DNA from: Robiginitomaculum sp.
GTDB lineage: Bacteria; Pseudomonadota; Alphaproteobacteria; Caulobacterales; Maricaulaceae
DNA length: 64,000 bases
Reading direction: 5' to 3'
NCBI GenBank assembly: GCA_016765135.1
Contig: JAESQN010000015.1
Span: forward strand, 62,001 to 126,000
Part shown: positions 37,263 to 44,548 of the stretch, piece after piece
Position numbering within the stretch: the first letter of the stretch is position 1
How the letters are laid out: each line of letters opens with the position of its first letter
Made by a program: the position numbers and the translations under genes
The notes under the pieces: model-generated
The model's database searches: none
What the model saw: only the letters and a program-made list of their open reading frames with translations
Told to the model about the DNA's origin: nothing

Positions 37263-38254
37263 GGCCCGTGCCTTTCCTTGGCTTGTAATGTGCCTTTTCC
37301 CGGTTTGTAGTTAGGCAGTAATTCTTGCCCGGCCTCTCGTTTTGTCTCGACTTCCTTTCTGGCCAAGCGAATGGAAAGAAGACGACCGGGTGTCATCGGA
37401 TGGGTTTTGGCGCGCACTATACTTTTAGGATGTTTTACGCCTAATCTTCGCCAGAAATCTTCAACCCCGTCGAGGTCATATCCTGCGCGAGCCATATAAT
37501 ACAGGCCCACATAATCCGCCTCGGATTCGAACGGACGGGTGGTGCGAGTGGCAAAACCAGATATAACCGTATTCCAAATAGCTTTGCGCACATGCTTCAT
37601 GGTGTTGTGGGCCAGTTCATGGCCAATTATAAGCGCCAGTTCTTCGTCCGTTTGCACAAAATCCATCATAGCCGTGGTAACGGTGATGGTGCGTCCATTG
37701 GCGTAGGCGTTAACCGCGCCTGACATTTTGAGAAGGACGGGGTAGTTGCAGACAGGTTCTATTTCCATCTTCATTTCCATGTCCAAGCCGAAACGGCGAA
37801 TATGTAAAGTAGATGTTTCTCGCAGACTATCATCAAATGCAGAAACCGAATTACCGTCTTTGTTCAATAAAATATCACCGCTGCGGATTCCCACCATTTC
37901 TGCTGGCCCGCCCCCCCTCACAAACAACACTGTGGGTGTATCCCCCGCCCCAAGCCTTCGCATTGCGGCACCCCGGAGATGTTTTGGGTAGGATTTTTTA
38001 CTGTGGGTGATCAGTCCAAAACCGTTGCGGGTCTTTGTACATAAATCAGAATTGGCCTGCAAAACGCCTGCACTGACACGCTCAAGCCGTTTACGCATTG
38101 CGAGAAAACGCTCAAAAGCTTCAGTTTCTTGCCGTCCCGTTTCGGTGGCTAACATTGTGCTATTGGGGACAGGAAGACGTGTTTGCACTCCCGCACAGCT
38201 TACCAACAAGAGTAAAGCGAGCGCCGTAAATCCGCAATAAATTTTATTTTTCAT
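37259..38254 (-). CDS. M48-family metalloprotease with embedded PDZ-like domain, lipoprotein
   Basis: The 331-residue protein has a lipobox (LLVSC) near residue 20. A PDZ-like segment lies at about 90-150 (VLFVRGGGPAEMVGIRSGDILLN). The metalloprotease core follows, with HELAH in IIGHELAHNTMKHV at about 211 and the downstream acidic ligand in SEADYVGLYYMARAG. A PDZ domain in front of an M48 core would allow binding of exposed C-termini of substrates. It is the first gene of a two-gene unit with the shorter M48 protein. Both keep complete catalytic motifs. The region upstream is shared with the divergent 38444 gene. Confidence 0.9.
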   Translation of the reverse strand: MKNKIYCGFTALALLLLVSCAGVQTRLPVPNSTMLATETGRQETEAFERFLAMRKRLERVSAGVLQANSDLCTKTRNGFGLITHSKKSYPKHLRGAAMRRLGAGDTPTVLFVRGGGPAEMVGIRSGDILLNKDGNSVSAFDDSLRETSTLHIRRFGLDMEMKMEIEPVCNYPVLLKMSGAVNAYANGRTITVTTAMMDFVQTDEELALIIGHELAHNTMKHVRKAIWNTVISGFATRTTRPFESEADYVGLYYMARAGYDLDGVEDFWRRLGVKHPKSIVRAKTHPMTPGRLLSIRLARKEVETKREAGQELLPNYKPGKGTLQAKERHGP

Positions 38255-38364
38255 GTCAATAAAAATGGGCGATTAGCAGGCATTCGTCAAATAGAATAAT
38301 CGAGTTTTAAGGAATAGTCCGCTAAGATTTTGTTAACCCTATTCGCCGCATTTATAAACAATCA

Positions 38365-38393
38365 TTGACATGGGAAATATTCCCATATATATA
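38365..38393 (+). promoter_or_regulatory. Strong sigma-70-type promoter with palindromic operator in the spacer
   Basis: TTGACA (38365-38370) and TATATA (38388-38393) are 17 bases apart. The spacer is filled by the perfect palindrome ATGGGAAATATTCCCAT (38370-38386), core TGGGA-N5-TCCCA. A protein bound there would block polymerase. The same core occurs at 40098-40112 before the DUF6502 gene. The RNA leader to the ATG at 38444 is about 43 bases. Confidence 0.75.
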
Positions 38394-38443
38394 GAGCATG
38401 TTGAAACTACCGATGTGGGGTAACTTTACTGAAGGAGAACAAA

Positions 38444-39061
38444 ATGAAAAATTCTATGATAAGCTTGCTGACTCTGGCCCTAGCTTTGGCCACATTTGGC
38501 ACGACAAGCATGGCGGTCAACGCCAATGCCGCTAATATACCGCGCCCTGGAGAGGTTGAGGTCACTCGCGACAATTACCAGCGCATTGTCAATGTGCTGC
38601 AAGAGGCGGGACTTAACCGCGCCGAAATAAGACGCTGGGTCAATGCCAGTTTACAGGCCCACGCTGGCCCTGATTTTAATCATATCCCAAGCCCGTACCG
38701 TATTGAAGTGACCCGTAAAAACTATCAGCGCATTGTCAATGCTCTGCATGGTCTTGGCCTGAACCGTCAACAGATAAAGCGTTGGATCAATGCCAGTTTG
38801 GGTGCCCATCCTGGCGACGATAGACCACATGTCGGTGAGCGGGAAATTGATCGAGCAACAAGTAACCTTTCGGACCGTACCGCTAATCGTTCAAGAGACC
38901 GAACGCGTGACCGCAGAACTGATAGGGTGCGTGACCGAGCGATTGATAACCGCAGAGTAAATCGGGTGCGTCCTGTTCGTACAGTTCGCCCGGCCAGAGT
39001 TGATCGCGTGCGGCGCCCGAATAGACCCATCAGGCCTGTACGTCGGGGTCGGGGTGGTTAG
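38444..39061 (+). CDS. Exported protein with two 40-residue repeats and an Arg-rich tail, unknown function
   Basis: The 205-residue product begins with a clear signal peptide (cleavage after about 30, at NAANIP). Two near-identical units follow at about 38-75 and 85-122. Each has the pattern VTR-NYQRIVN-L--GLNR--I-RW-NASL-AH-G and is probably two short helices. The last 70 residues are about one third Arg, with runs such as RDRTRDRRTDRVRDR and VRPVRTVRPARV. A strong GAAGGAG precedes the ATG. I recognise no family. The basic tail could bind DNA, RNA, LPS or peptidoglycan outside the cytoplasm. It is probably co-transcribed with the barrel protein at 39126 and is controlled by the palindromic promoter at 38365. 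Confidence 0.85.
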   Translation: MKNSMISLLTLALALATFGTTSMAVNANAANIPRPGEVEVTRDNYQRIVNVLQEAGLNRAEIRRWVNASLQAHAGPDFNHIPSPYRIEVTRKNYQRIVNALHGLGLNRQQIKRWINASLGAHPGDDRPHVGEREIDRATSNLSDRTANRSRDRTRDRRTDRVRDRAIDNRRVNRVRPVRTVRPARVDRVRRPNRPIRPVRRGRGG

Positions 39062-39074
39062 GCCATATTAACAA

Positions 39075-39098
39075 GGTGGTGGTATCAATACCATCACC
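39075..39098 (+). other. Intercistronic hairpin
   Basis: GGTGGTGGTAT (39075-39085) and ATACCATCACC (39088-39098) pair at 10 of 11 positions around a two-base loop. It starts 13 bases after the 38444 stop. No T-run follows, so mRNA stabilisation or processing is more likely than termination. Confidence 0.55.
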
Positions 39099-39125
39099 AG
39101 CTACAATACCAAAGGGGAGGGAAAA

Positions 39126-39926
39126 ATGACGAAACCCGCATTAGGATTATTTATTGCTATGGCATTTAGCACCGCATTATCACCGTCACACCTGGCACAT
39201 GCTAATGAAAAACAAGCAGGCCCGGAAGTGCGCTGGAGTACTGGTGTTGATTTCACCAGCGGCGATTACGCAGACAGCCAGAACACCAGTATTTTATACG
39301 TCCCGTTTTCCGCCAAAGCCCTGTTTGGAGATTTTGAAGCCAAGGTGACAGTGCCTTATATTCGCATCAAAGGTCCAGGCACCGTGGTCGGCGGCGGTGA
39401 TATCGGCCCGATTGCACGCGACCGGATCGCCAATATGATCACCACCCAAGACGGATTAGGAGATGTCACGGCCAGCCTGACCTATACAAAATTCATGCAA
39501 GACAATACTTTGTTTGTGGATTTTACTGGCAAGGTGAAATTGCCCACCGCTAGCGCCGAGAAAAACCTCGGCACTGGTTTGACCGATTTTACCACCCAGG
39601 TCGATGTTACAAAAAGTGTTGGCGGCGTCAATTTATTTGCCACTGCTGGCTACAGGTTCATGGGCAGTTCGGATGCTTTGGTTTTGCGCGACGGGTTTTT
39701 AGGCTCGCTCGGCGCCAGCTTCGATGTTTCGGACCGCACCAGTTTAGGTTTGATTTATGATTACCGCCAAAGCGCGTCCTTGCGGGCCGAAAACCCGTCC
39801 GAGTTGACCGGGTTTGTTAGCTGGAAGTTGTCTAAAAAAATCCGTTTGCAAACTTACGGCATTGTCGGGTTTTCAAGTGGTAGCCCGGATACGGGTGTGG
39901 GGATGCAAATAAGCCTTCGTCAATAG
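39126..39926 (+). CDS. Outer-membrane beta-barrel-like protein, unknown function
   Basis: The 266-residue protein has a signal peptide (cleavage near AHA-NEK, about 27). It then consists of alternating aromatic/polar strands ending in GVGMQISLRQ, a pattern of a small outer-membrane barrel of about ten to twelve strands. Segments such as WSTGVDFTSGDY and LGDVTASLTYTKF resemble the transporter/porin-like proteins often annotated as phenol-degradation MetA-pathway barrels, but I cannot assign a substrate. GGGGAGGG precedes the ATG. It follows the Arg-rich secreted protein by 64 bases containing a hairpin, and a terminator follows about 115 bases downstream. Confidence 0.8.
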   Translation: MTKPALGLFIAMAFSTALSPSHLAHANEKQAGPEVRWSTGVDFTSGDYADSQNTSILYVPFSAKALFGDFEAKVTVPYIRIKGPGTVVGGGDIGPIARDRIANMITTQDGLGDVTASLTYTKFMQDNTLFVDFTGKVKLPTASAEKNLGTGLTDFTTQVDVTKSVGGVNLFATAGYRFMGSSDALVLRDGFLGSLGASFDVSDRTSLGLIYDYRQSASLRAENPSELTGFVSWKLSKKIRLQTYGIVGFSSGSPDTGVGMQISLRQ

Positions 39927-40040
39927 CAATATTGGCGGGAACACATTACCGGGTTAGGCAGGAACCCTCCCCAGCGTCCTGTCAACCAGAACGGCCCTTA
40001 TTTCGAGTTTTGGGCTGGTTTTGGTGCCCCGGTCAATTGG

Positions 40041-40078
40041 CCGCCCCTGCGACAGACCCTCGTGGGGGGCGGTCTTTT
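40041..40078 (+). terminator. Probable terminator after the barrel gene
   Basis: CCGCCCC (40041-40047) pairs with GGGGCGG (40066-40072), followed by TCTTTTA. The 18-base loop is long. It separates the barrel unit from the DUF6502 promoter. Confidence 0.55.
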
Positions 40079-40095
40079 AGATGAGAAACTATATA

Positions 40096-40131
40096 TGTGG
40101 GATTGTTTCCCACACATAAACCTTGTAGACT
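40096..40131 (+). promoter_or_regulatory. DUF6502 promoter with the same palindromic operator; probable leaderless transcript
   Basis: TGTGGGA (40096-40102) and TCCCACA (40108-40114) form a palindrome with core TGGGA-N5-TCCCA, as at 38371-38385. A -35 TTGTTT (40103-40108) and -10 TAGACT (40126-40131), 17 bases apart, place the start of transcription at or just before the ATG at 40141. No ribosome binding site is present, which fits a leaderless mRNA. Confidence 0.55.
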
Positions 40132-40140
40132 GTGTAGCAA

Positions 40141-41001
40141 ATGAAACCTTCAAACCACAGTTCTGAAACACTTAACACGGCCCCGCCAAAAGCCATGACC
40201 ATTGCTGTGCGCCGGGTTTTGCGTCCACTGGTGCGCGGGTTTATTCGCTTTGGCCTGACCTGGCCTTTATTGGCAGACATTTTAAAGCGGACTTATGTGG
40301 ACATTGCCAATGAGGATTTCAAAACTGAAACCGGTAAACCGCCAACCGATAGTCGCATCAGCTTGCTAACCCGTGTCCACCGCAAAGACATCAGACGGTT
40401 TCGCCTGGAGGGCGCGCCTGCGTCCCTAAACTTAGCCGATAGCTCGGTCGGCGCACAAATCATTGCGCGCTGGCAGGCGGGTGAAGCATATATAGATGCA
40501 GACAACCGCCCCAAACCATTGCCGCGCACGGGGGGGGAGGGGTTTGACCAACTCGCCCGCAGCATTTCTAAAGACACCCACCCACGCGCCATTTTGGATG
40601 AGCTTGTGCGCGGGGGTGCCGTGCGTATAGACGATGAAAACAACGTGCATCTCAATACAAGTGCGTTTGTACCAGCCGCAGATTTCGAAGCCCTTGCCTG
40701 GTATTACGGCTTGCATTTGCATGACCATATTGCTGCCAGCACCCATAATATTAGCGGCAATACACCTGCGTTTCTGGACCGCTCCGTGCATTATTCGGGC
40801 TTGACCCCAGGGTCTGTGGCCAAACTTGATACACTGTCCAAAGAACTAACCATGGAAATGTTATTGGCGGTAAACGCCAAGGCTCAAGAATTGGAAGCTC
40901 GCGATAAAGATCATGTGGATGCAAACCAACGCATGACTTTTGGCGCATATTTTTACAGTAGTGCAGACGAAGATATAAAGGAGGAGCCCGGTAATGACTA
41001 A
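40141..41001 (+). CDS. DUF6502 family protein, possible winged-helix regulator
   Basis: The 286-residue soluble protein fits DUF6502. The N-terminal part (about 19-95) contains VRGFIRFGLTWPLLADILKR and SRISLLTRVHRKDIRRFR, which read as a helix-turn-helix. The middle (about 135-180) has HPRAILDELVRGGAVRIDDENNVHL, which reads as a helix followed by a beta wing. Both readings are mine; the family has no established function. There is no signal peptide. It overlaps the DUF5666 gene by eight bases, a pairing I believe recurs in other proteobacteria. The palindrome in front of its own promoter would suit autoregulation. Translation probably begins at the first ATG without a leader. Confidence 0.8.
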   Translation: MKPSNHSSETLNTAPPKAMTIAVRRVLRPLVRGFIRFGLTWPLLADILKRTYVDIANEDFKTETGKPPTDSRISLLTRVHRKDIRRFRLEGAPASLNLADSSVGAQIIARWQAGEAYIDADNRPKPLPRTGGEGFDQLARSISKDTHPRAILDELVRGGAVRIDDENNVHLNTSAFVPAADFEALAWYYGLHLHDHIAASTHNISGNTPAFLDRSVHYSGLTPGSVAKLDTLSKELTMEMLLAVNAKAQELEARDKDHVDANQRMTFGAYFYSSADEDIKEEPGND

Positions 41002-42199
41002 AGCGGTTTCCATAGATATGAAGCGCGCTTTCATTGCTACCGGCTTGGCCTTGTTGGTATTGCTTGCGATATTATTAGCCCGCACCGGAGGTGTCGGCGG
41101 CACAGGTATTGGCGGCGGTGAAGGCAATGGCGGCCTTGGCGGTACGGGTATTGGCATTGGTGGTACTGGTGTCGGTACAGGTTTTATCGGGCGGATTGAC
41201 AGCTTTGGCAGTATCTGGGTCAACGGCACAGAAATTTTTTATGACGACGATATCCCCGTAAGTTTTGGCGGACGTGTCGGCGCCGTATCCGAGCTTAAAA
41301 TCGGCCATGTGGTTCAGGTCGTCGCCGCGCCAAATGATCAGGGTGTTTACCGCACCAATTTCCTTAGCGTTCGGTATGAAGTCGTCGGGCAGGTTCAAGC
41401 GCAAAATCAAAACAGCATGACAATTCTTGATCAGACAATTGCTCTGACGGATACAGACTTCATCCCCAAGCTTGGTGATAACATTGCTGTCAGTGGCTTC
41501 CGGCGTAGTGATAGTGTGATTGTCGCCAGCCGTATTGATATGGTTGACGCGGGCAAGCCAGTTATAATTTCTCCTCTAAATCGACCCTTTGAAGAACAGG
41601 TTGAGAGCTTGTCTTTGAGCGGGTATATGCGCCCTGAAGCGGACGGGTATAGCCTCTATGGATACCGGGTTGATAGTGTGCCAAATGATTTTGCGGTGGA
41701 GCAACTTGCTACTGTTAGAGCGACGACAAATGCGGGCACGCTCACCATTGTCAATATGCGCCAAGCGCCAGAGCTTGCGCCGCCTGCGCCAGAAGCGCCC
41801 GAGCTACGGCCCGTTCCCAAAAAACCCGTTCCCATCAATGCCCCGCAGGTTGAACCGCCGCAAAAGCGTCTGGTCGTTCCCAAACCTGACCAAACGCCCA
41901 AGCCTGCAACCACAAGACCCGAACGACCCCAGGCTCCGCCAGAACGTCAAGAGGCTCCGCCAGAACGTCGAGATAAGCAGGACATAGAAGCGCAAGACGA
42001 ACGTCCTGCTGGCGAACGCGGCACCATGCCAGATGCTCCGACCACCCCCGAAAGGCCGGAGCGCACCGACCGGATTCAGCCACCCCAAAGAGTTGATAGA
42101 CCAGAACGACCAGAGCGTGTGGAACGTCCAGAACGTGTAGTGCGCCCCGAACGTCCCGATAGACCAGAGCGTCCCGAGCGCCCAGACCGGCCTCGCTAG
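40994..42199 (+). CDS. DUF5666-type envelope protein with Gly-rich neck and Arg/Pro/Glu tail
   Basis: The 401-residue protein has one hydrophobic segment (about 10-30), acting as signal peptide or anchor. A Gly/Thr/Ile-rich neck follows at about 31-55 (GGTGIGGG type). DUF5666-like small beta domains lie at about 57-200 ([30 protein letters not shown]), probably two OB-like units. From about 255 onward the sequence is low-complexity, rich in Pro, Arg and Glu, ending in repeats of RPERPERV type. AAAGGAGGAG is well placed before the ATG. It is translationally linked to DUF6502. The function is unknown; a cell-wall or surface-spanning role for the tail is conjecture. Confidence 0.8.
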   Translation: MTKAVSIDMKRAFIATGLALLVLLAILLARTGGVGGTGIGGGEGNGGLGGTGIGIGGTGVGTGFIGRIDSFGSIWVNGTEIFYDDDIPVSFGGRVGAVSELKIGHVVQVVAAPNDQGVYRTNFLSVRYEVVGQVQAQNQNSMTILDQTIALTDTDFIPKLGDNIAVSGFRRSDSVIVASRIDMVDAGKPVIISPLNRPFEEQVESLSLSGYMRPEADGYSLYGYRVDSVPNDFAVEQLATVRATTNAGTLTIVNMRQAPELAPPAPEAPELRPVPKKPVPINAPQVEPPQKRLVVPKPDQTPKPATTRPERPQAPPERQEAPPERRDKQDIEAQDERPAGERGTMPDAPTTPERPERTDRIQPPQRVDRPERPERVERPERVVRPERPDRPERPERPDRPR

Positions 42200-42945
42200 A
42201 ACATACCTTTATACCCCACCGCCACCAGATACAAACCATCCGGCGGGGCGACGGGACTGCACGCCGTGCGGTCGCGGGCGGCTAGCATATCGGCGACACT
42301 TTGCGCGTTTAATTTGCCCGTACCGACCTCGGCCAATGTGCCGGTGATTGAACGGATTTGGCGGTGTAAGAATGAACGGGCTTTGGCGTGAATATGGATT
42401 TCTGCGCCCACCCGGCTTACCGTTAATTCGTCGAGTTTTTTGATGGGGGATTTGGCTTGACATAATTTATCACGAAAGGTGGTGAAATCATGTTCTCCCA
42501 GCAAATTACCCGCTGCATGATGCATTAAATCCGCGTCAAGCTTTACAGGCAGCCGCCAAACCCGGCCTTTATCAAGGGCCAGTTTGGGGCGACGGTCTAT
42601 TAGTCTATATAAATAAGTCCGCGACACGGCATCAAAGCGGGCATGAAAATCATCCCTGACCATTTCGGCGTCCAATATGGTGACCGTGTGGTCTGCAAGA
42701 TGATAGTTCAGCCCGTCGCGGACTTTGTCGGCGCGCAGGTTTTTAACCAAATCCATATGGGCGACCTGGCCCAAAGCATGTACGCCCGCGTCCGTGCGCC
42801 CGGCCCCGAACAATCTTGGTTTTGAGCCGTCAAGAGCAAAGCAGGCTTCTTCAATGGCCTGTTGCACGCTGGCATGAGCCTTTTGCCGCTGCCAGCCGAA
42901 ATAAGGCCCGCCGTCATATTCTATGGTCAATTTATAGCGGGTCAT
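42196..42945 (-). CDS. truA: tRNA pseudouridine(38-40) synthase TruA
   Basis: The 249-residue enzyme isomerises uridines 38-40 in the anticodon arm. The catalytic Asp is in [11 protein letters not shown] at about 50-60, and the family features [12 protein letters not shown] and [15 protein letters not shown] are present. It overlaps fmt by four bases (ATGA) and is the last gene of the def-fmt-truA unit, a common alphaproteobacterial order joining formylation, deformylation and tRNA modification. Its end overlaps the convergent DUF5666 gene by four bases. Confidence 0.97.
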   Translation of the reverse strand: MTRYKLTIEYDGGPYFGWQRQKAHASVQQAIEEACFALDGSKPRLFGAGRTDAGVHALGQVAHMDLVKNLRADKVRDGLNYHLADHTVTILDAEMVRDDFHARFDAVSRTYLYRLIDRRPKLALDKGRVWRLPVKLDADLMHHAAGNLLGEHDFTTFRDKLCQAKSPIKKLDELTVSRVGAEIHIHAKARSFLHRQIRSITGTLAEVGTGKLNAQSVADMLAARDRTACSPVAPPDGLYLVAVGYKGMF

Positions 42946-43871
42946 GCCAGTTTGGTGCCAGCGTTTACGGGCCGCCCGCGCAGGTAATCCGCCGCGTCCA
43001 TAACCGATTTTCCGGCGGGTTGAACCCTGAGCAAACGCAAGGCTTTGTCGCCTGTGGCGATTAGCAATCTATCATCAAGTACGGTGCCGGGCGCACCCGT
43101 TCCGTCTTCAACTTGTGCTAAATGTATTTTGACCCGCTCCGCTGTTTTTCTGCCGGGCAGTTCACACCATGCGCCTGGAAACGGGGACAGGCCGCGTATG
43201 TGCCAATCCAATTTTTGCGCGCTTACGGCCCAGTTTATGCGGGCTTCAGACTTGTCTATTTTGGCCGCATATGTTGGTTCGCAGGCCTGTTCGCTGGGTT
43301 GAAGTGCGCCGCGCTCCAATGCTGCCAAAGCTCGTGGCCAAAGCTCGGCGCCGATGCGCGCCAGACGGTCATGTAATGTGCCCGCCGTGTCGTCGCCGTG
43401 GATGGCCAGGATTTCCGACAGCAAAATTGGCCCGGTATCCAAACCCACATTCATTTGCATAATTTGCGCGGCTGTTTCGGTATCACCCGCCATAATGGCT
43501 CTTTGAACGGGGGCGGCTCCGCGCCAACGGGGGAGTTTGGAGCCGTGCAAATTCAGGCATCCATATTTGGGTGCGGCCAAAGCCCGCTTTGGTAATATCT
43601 GGCCGTAAGCCACGACGCAGGCTACATCTGCGCCCAAGTCTGCCAGCGCATCAATGACACGAGGTTTACGAAAGCTCTGGGGCGTTTCCACCGGGATGCC
43701 CATAATATCGGCGAATTGATGCACGGGGCTTTTACGCAAGTTTTTGCCACGACCAGCCGGACGTGGTGGTTGGGTATAGACCCGCACAACATCATGGCCT
43801 GCAGAAAGTATTTCTGATAAAGACGGGACGGCAAACTCCGGTGTGCCCATGAAGACAACCCGTAAAGTCAT
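42942..43871 (-). CDS. fmt: Methionyl-tRNA formyltransferase
   Basis: The 309-residue enzyme formylates initiator Met-tRNA with 10-formyl-THF. The N-terminal Rossmann half holds [14 protein letters not shown] and the active site stretch [23 protein letters not shown], with Asn, His and a later Asp in GLDTGPIL. The C-terminal OB domain follows at about 205. Its ATG overlaps the def stop by one base. Length and motifs are normal. Confidence 0.97.
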   Translation of the reverse strand: MTLRVVFMGTPEFAVPSLSEILSAGHDVVRVYTQPPRPAGRGKNLRKSPVHQFADIMGIPVETPQSFRKPRVIDALADLGADVACVVAYGQILPKRALAAPKYGCLNLHGSKLPRWRGAAPVQRAIMAGDTETAAQIMQMNVGLDTGPILLSEILAIHGDDTAGTLHDRLARIGAELWPRALAALERGALQPSEQACEPTYAAKIDKSEARINWAVSAQKLDWHIRGLSPFPGAWCELPGRKTAERVKIHLAQVEDGTGAPGTVLDDRLLIATGDKALRLLRVQPAGKSVMDAADYLRGRPVNAGTKLA

Positions 43872-44428
43872 TATGCAACATCTTTCGATTTCTCGAATTT
43901 CTGTACTTTCTTGACGGCGCGACTTCGTTTGAGCCTAGAGAGATAATCAATAAATAGTACGCCCTTGAGGTGATCCATTTCGTGCTGGATACAGACGGCG
44001 TATATACCCTCGGCCCACTCGACCACCTCTTTGCCGTGATAATCCAGATAACGAATTTTCACTCGGTTTGGCCGCTCTATTTCGTCGTAGACTTCGGGGA
44101 TAGACAAACACCCTTCTTCATAGGGGCGCAACTCATCCACGGCTTCCAGGATTTCCGGATTGACAAAAAACTTGGGGTTTGGCTCTGGAGTTTTCTCGTC
44201 GCCCCTATCGTTATCCTCGCTCTCATCTTTATCTTTGACCAAATCCATAACGATAACATTAAGCGGCACTCCGATTTGAATGGCTGCCAAGCCAATGCCC
44301 GGCGCGTCGTACATGGTTTCCAACATATCGTCCATGAGCGCACGGGTCTCGTCCGTCACTTCCGCAACGGGCTTGGACACCTGTTTCAACACAGGGTTTG
44401 GCACTGTCAATATAGGTCGTATAGTCAT
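43871..44428 (-). CDS. def: Peptide deformylase
   Basis: The 185-residue metalloenzyme removes the N-formyl group from new proteins. All three motifs are present: [19 protein letters not shown] and the metal-binding HEMDH in [11 protein letters not shown]. An acidic insertion of about 22 residues ([19 protein letters not shown]) lies in the loop after IVMDLV; family members usually have a shorter loop here. I start at 44428, since the upstream extension of 33 residues has no family match. It heads the def-fmt-truA unit. Confidence 0.95.
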   Translation of the reverse strand: MTIRPILTVPNPVLKQVSKPVAEVTDETRALMDDMLETMYDAPGIGLAAIQIGVPLNVIVMDLVKDKDESEDNDRGDEKTPEPNPKFFVNPEILEAVDELRPYEEGCLSIPEVYDEIERPNRVKIRYLDYHGKEVVEWAEGIYAVCIQHEMDHLKGVLFIDYLSRLKRSRAVKKVQKFEKSKDVA

Positions 44429-44548
44429 GGCTCTGATGTAAGTCTCCGCACAGCATTCGTCAAGCACTGGCGTGTATTGGCATGCACTGGCCCGCTCATG
44501 TAAAGAGCGGAACAAAACCCCTGACAATATATGGCTAGCATTTAGACT

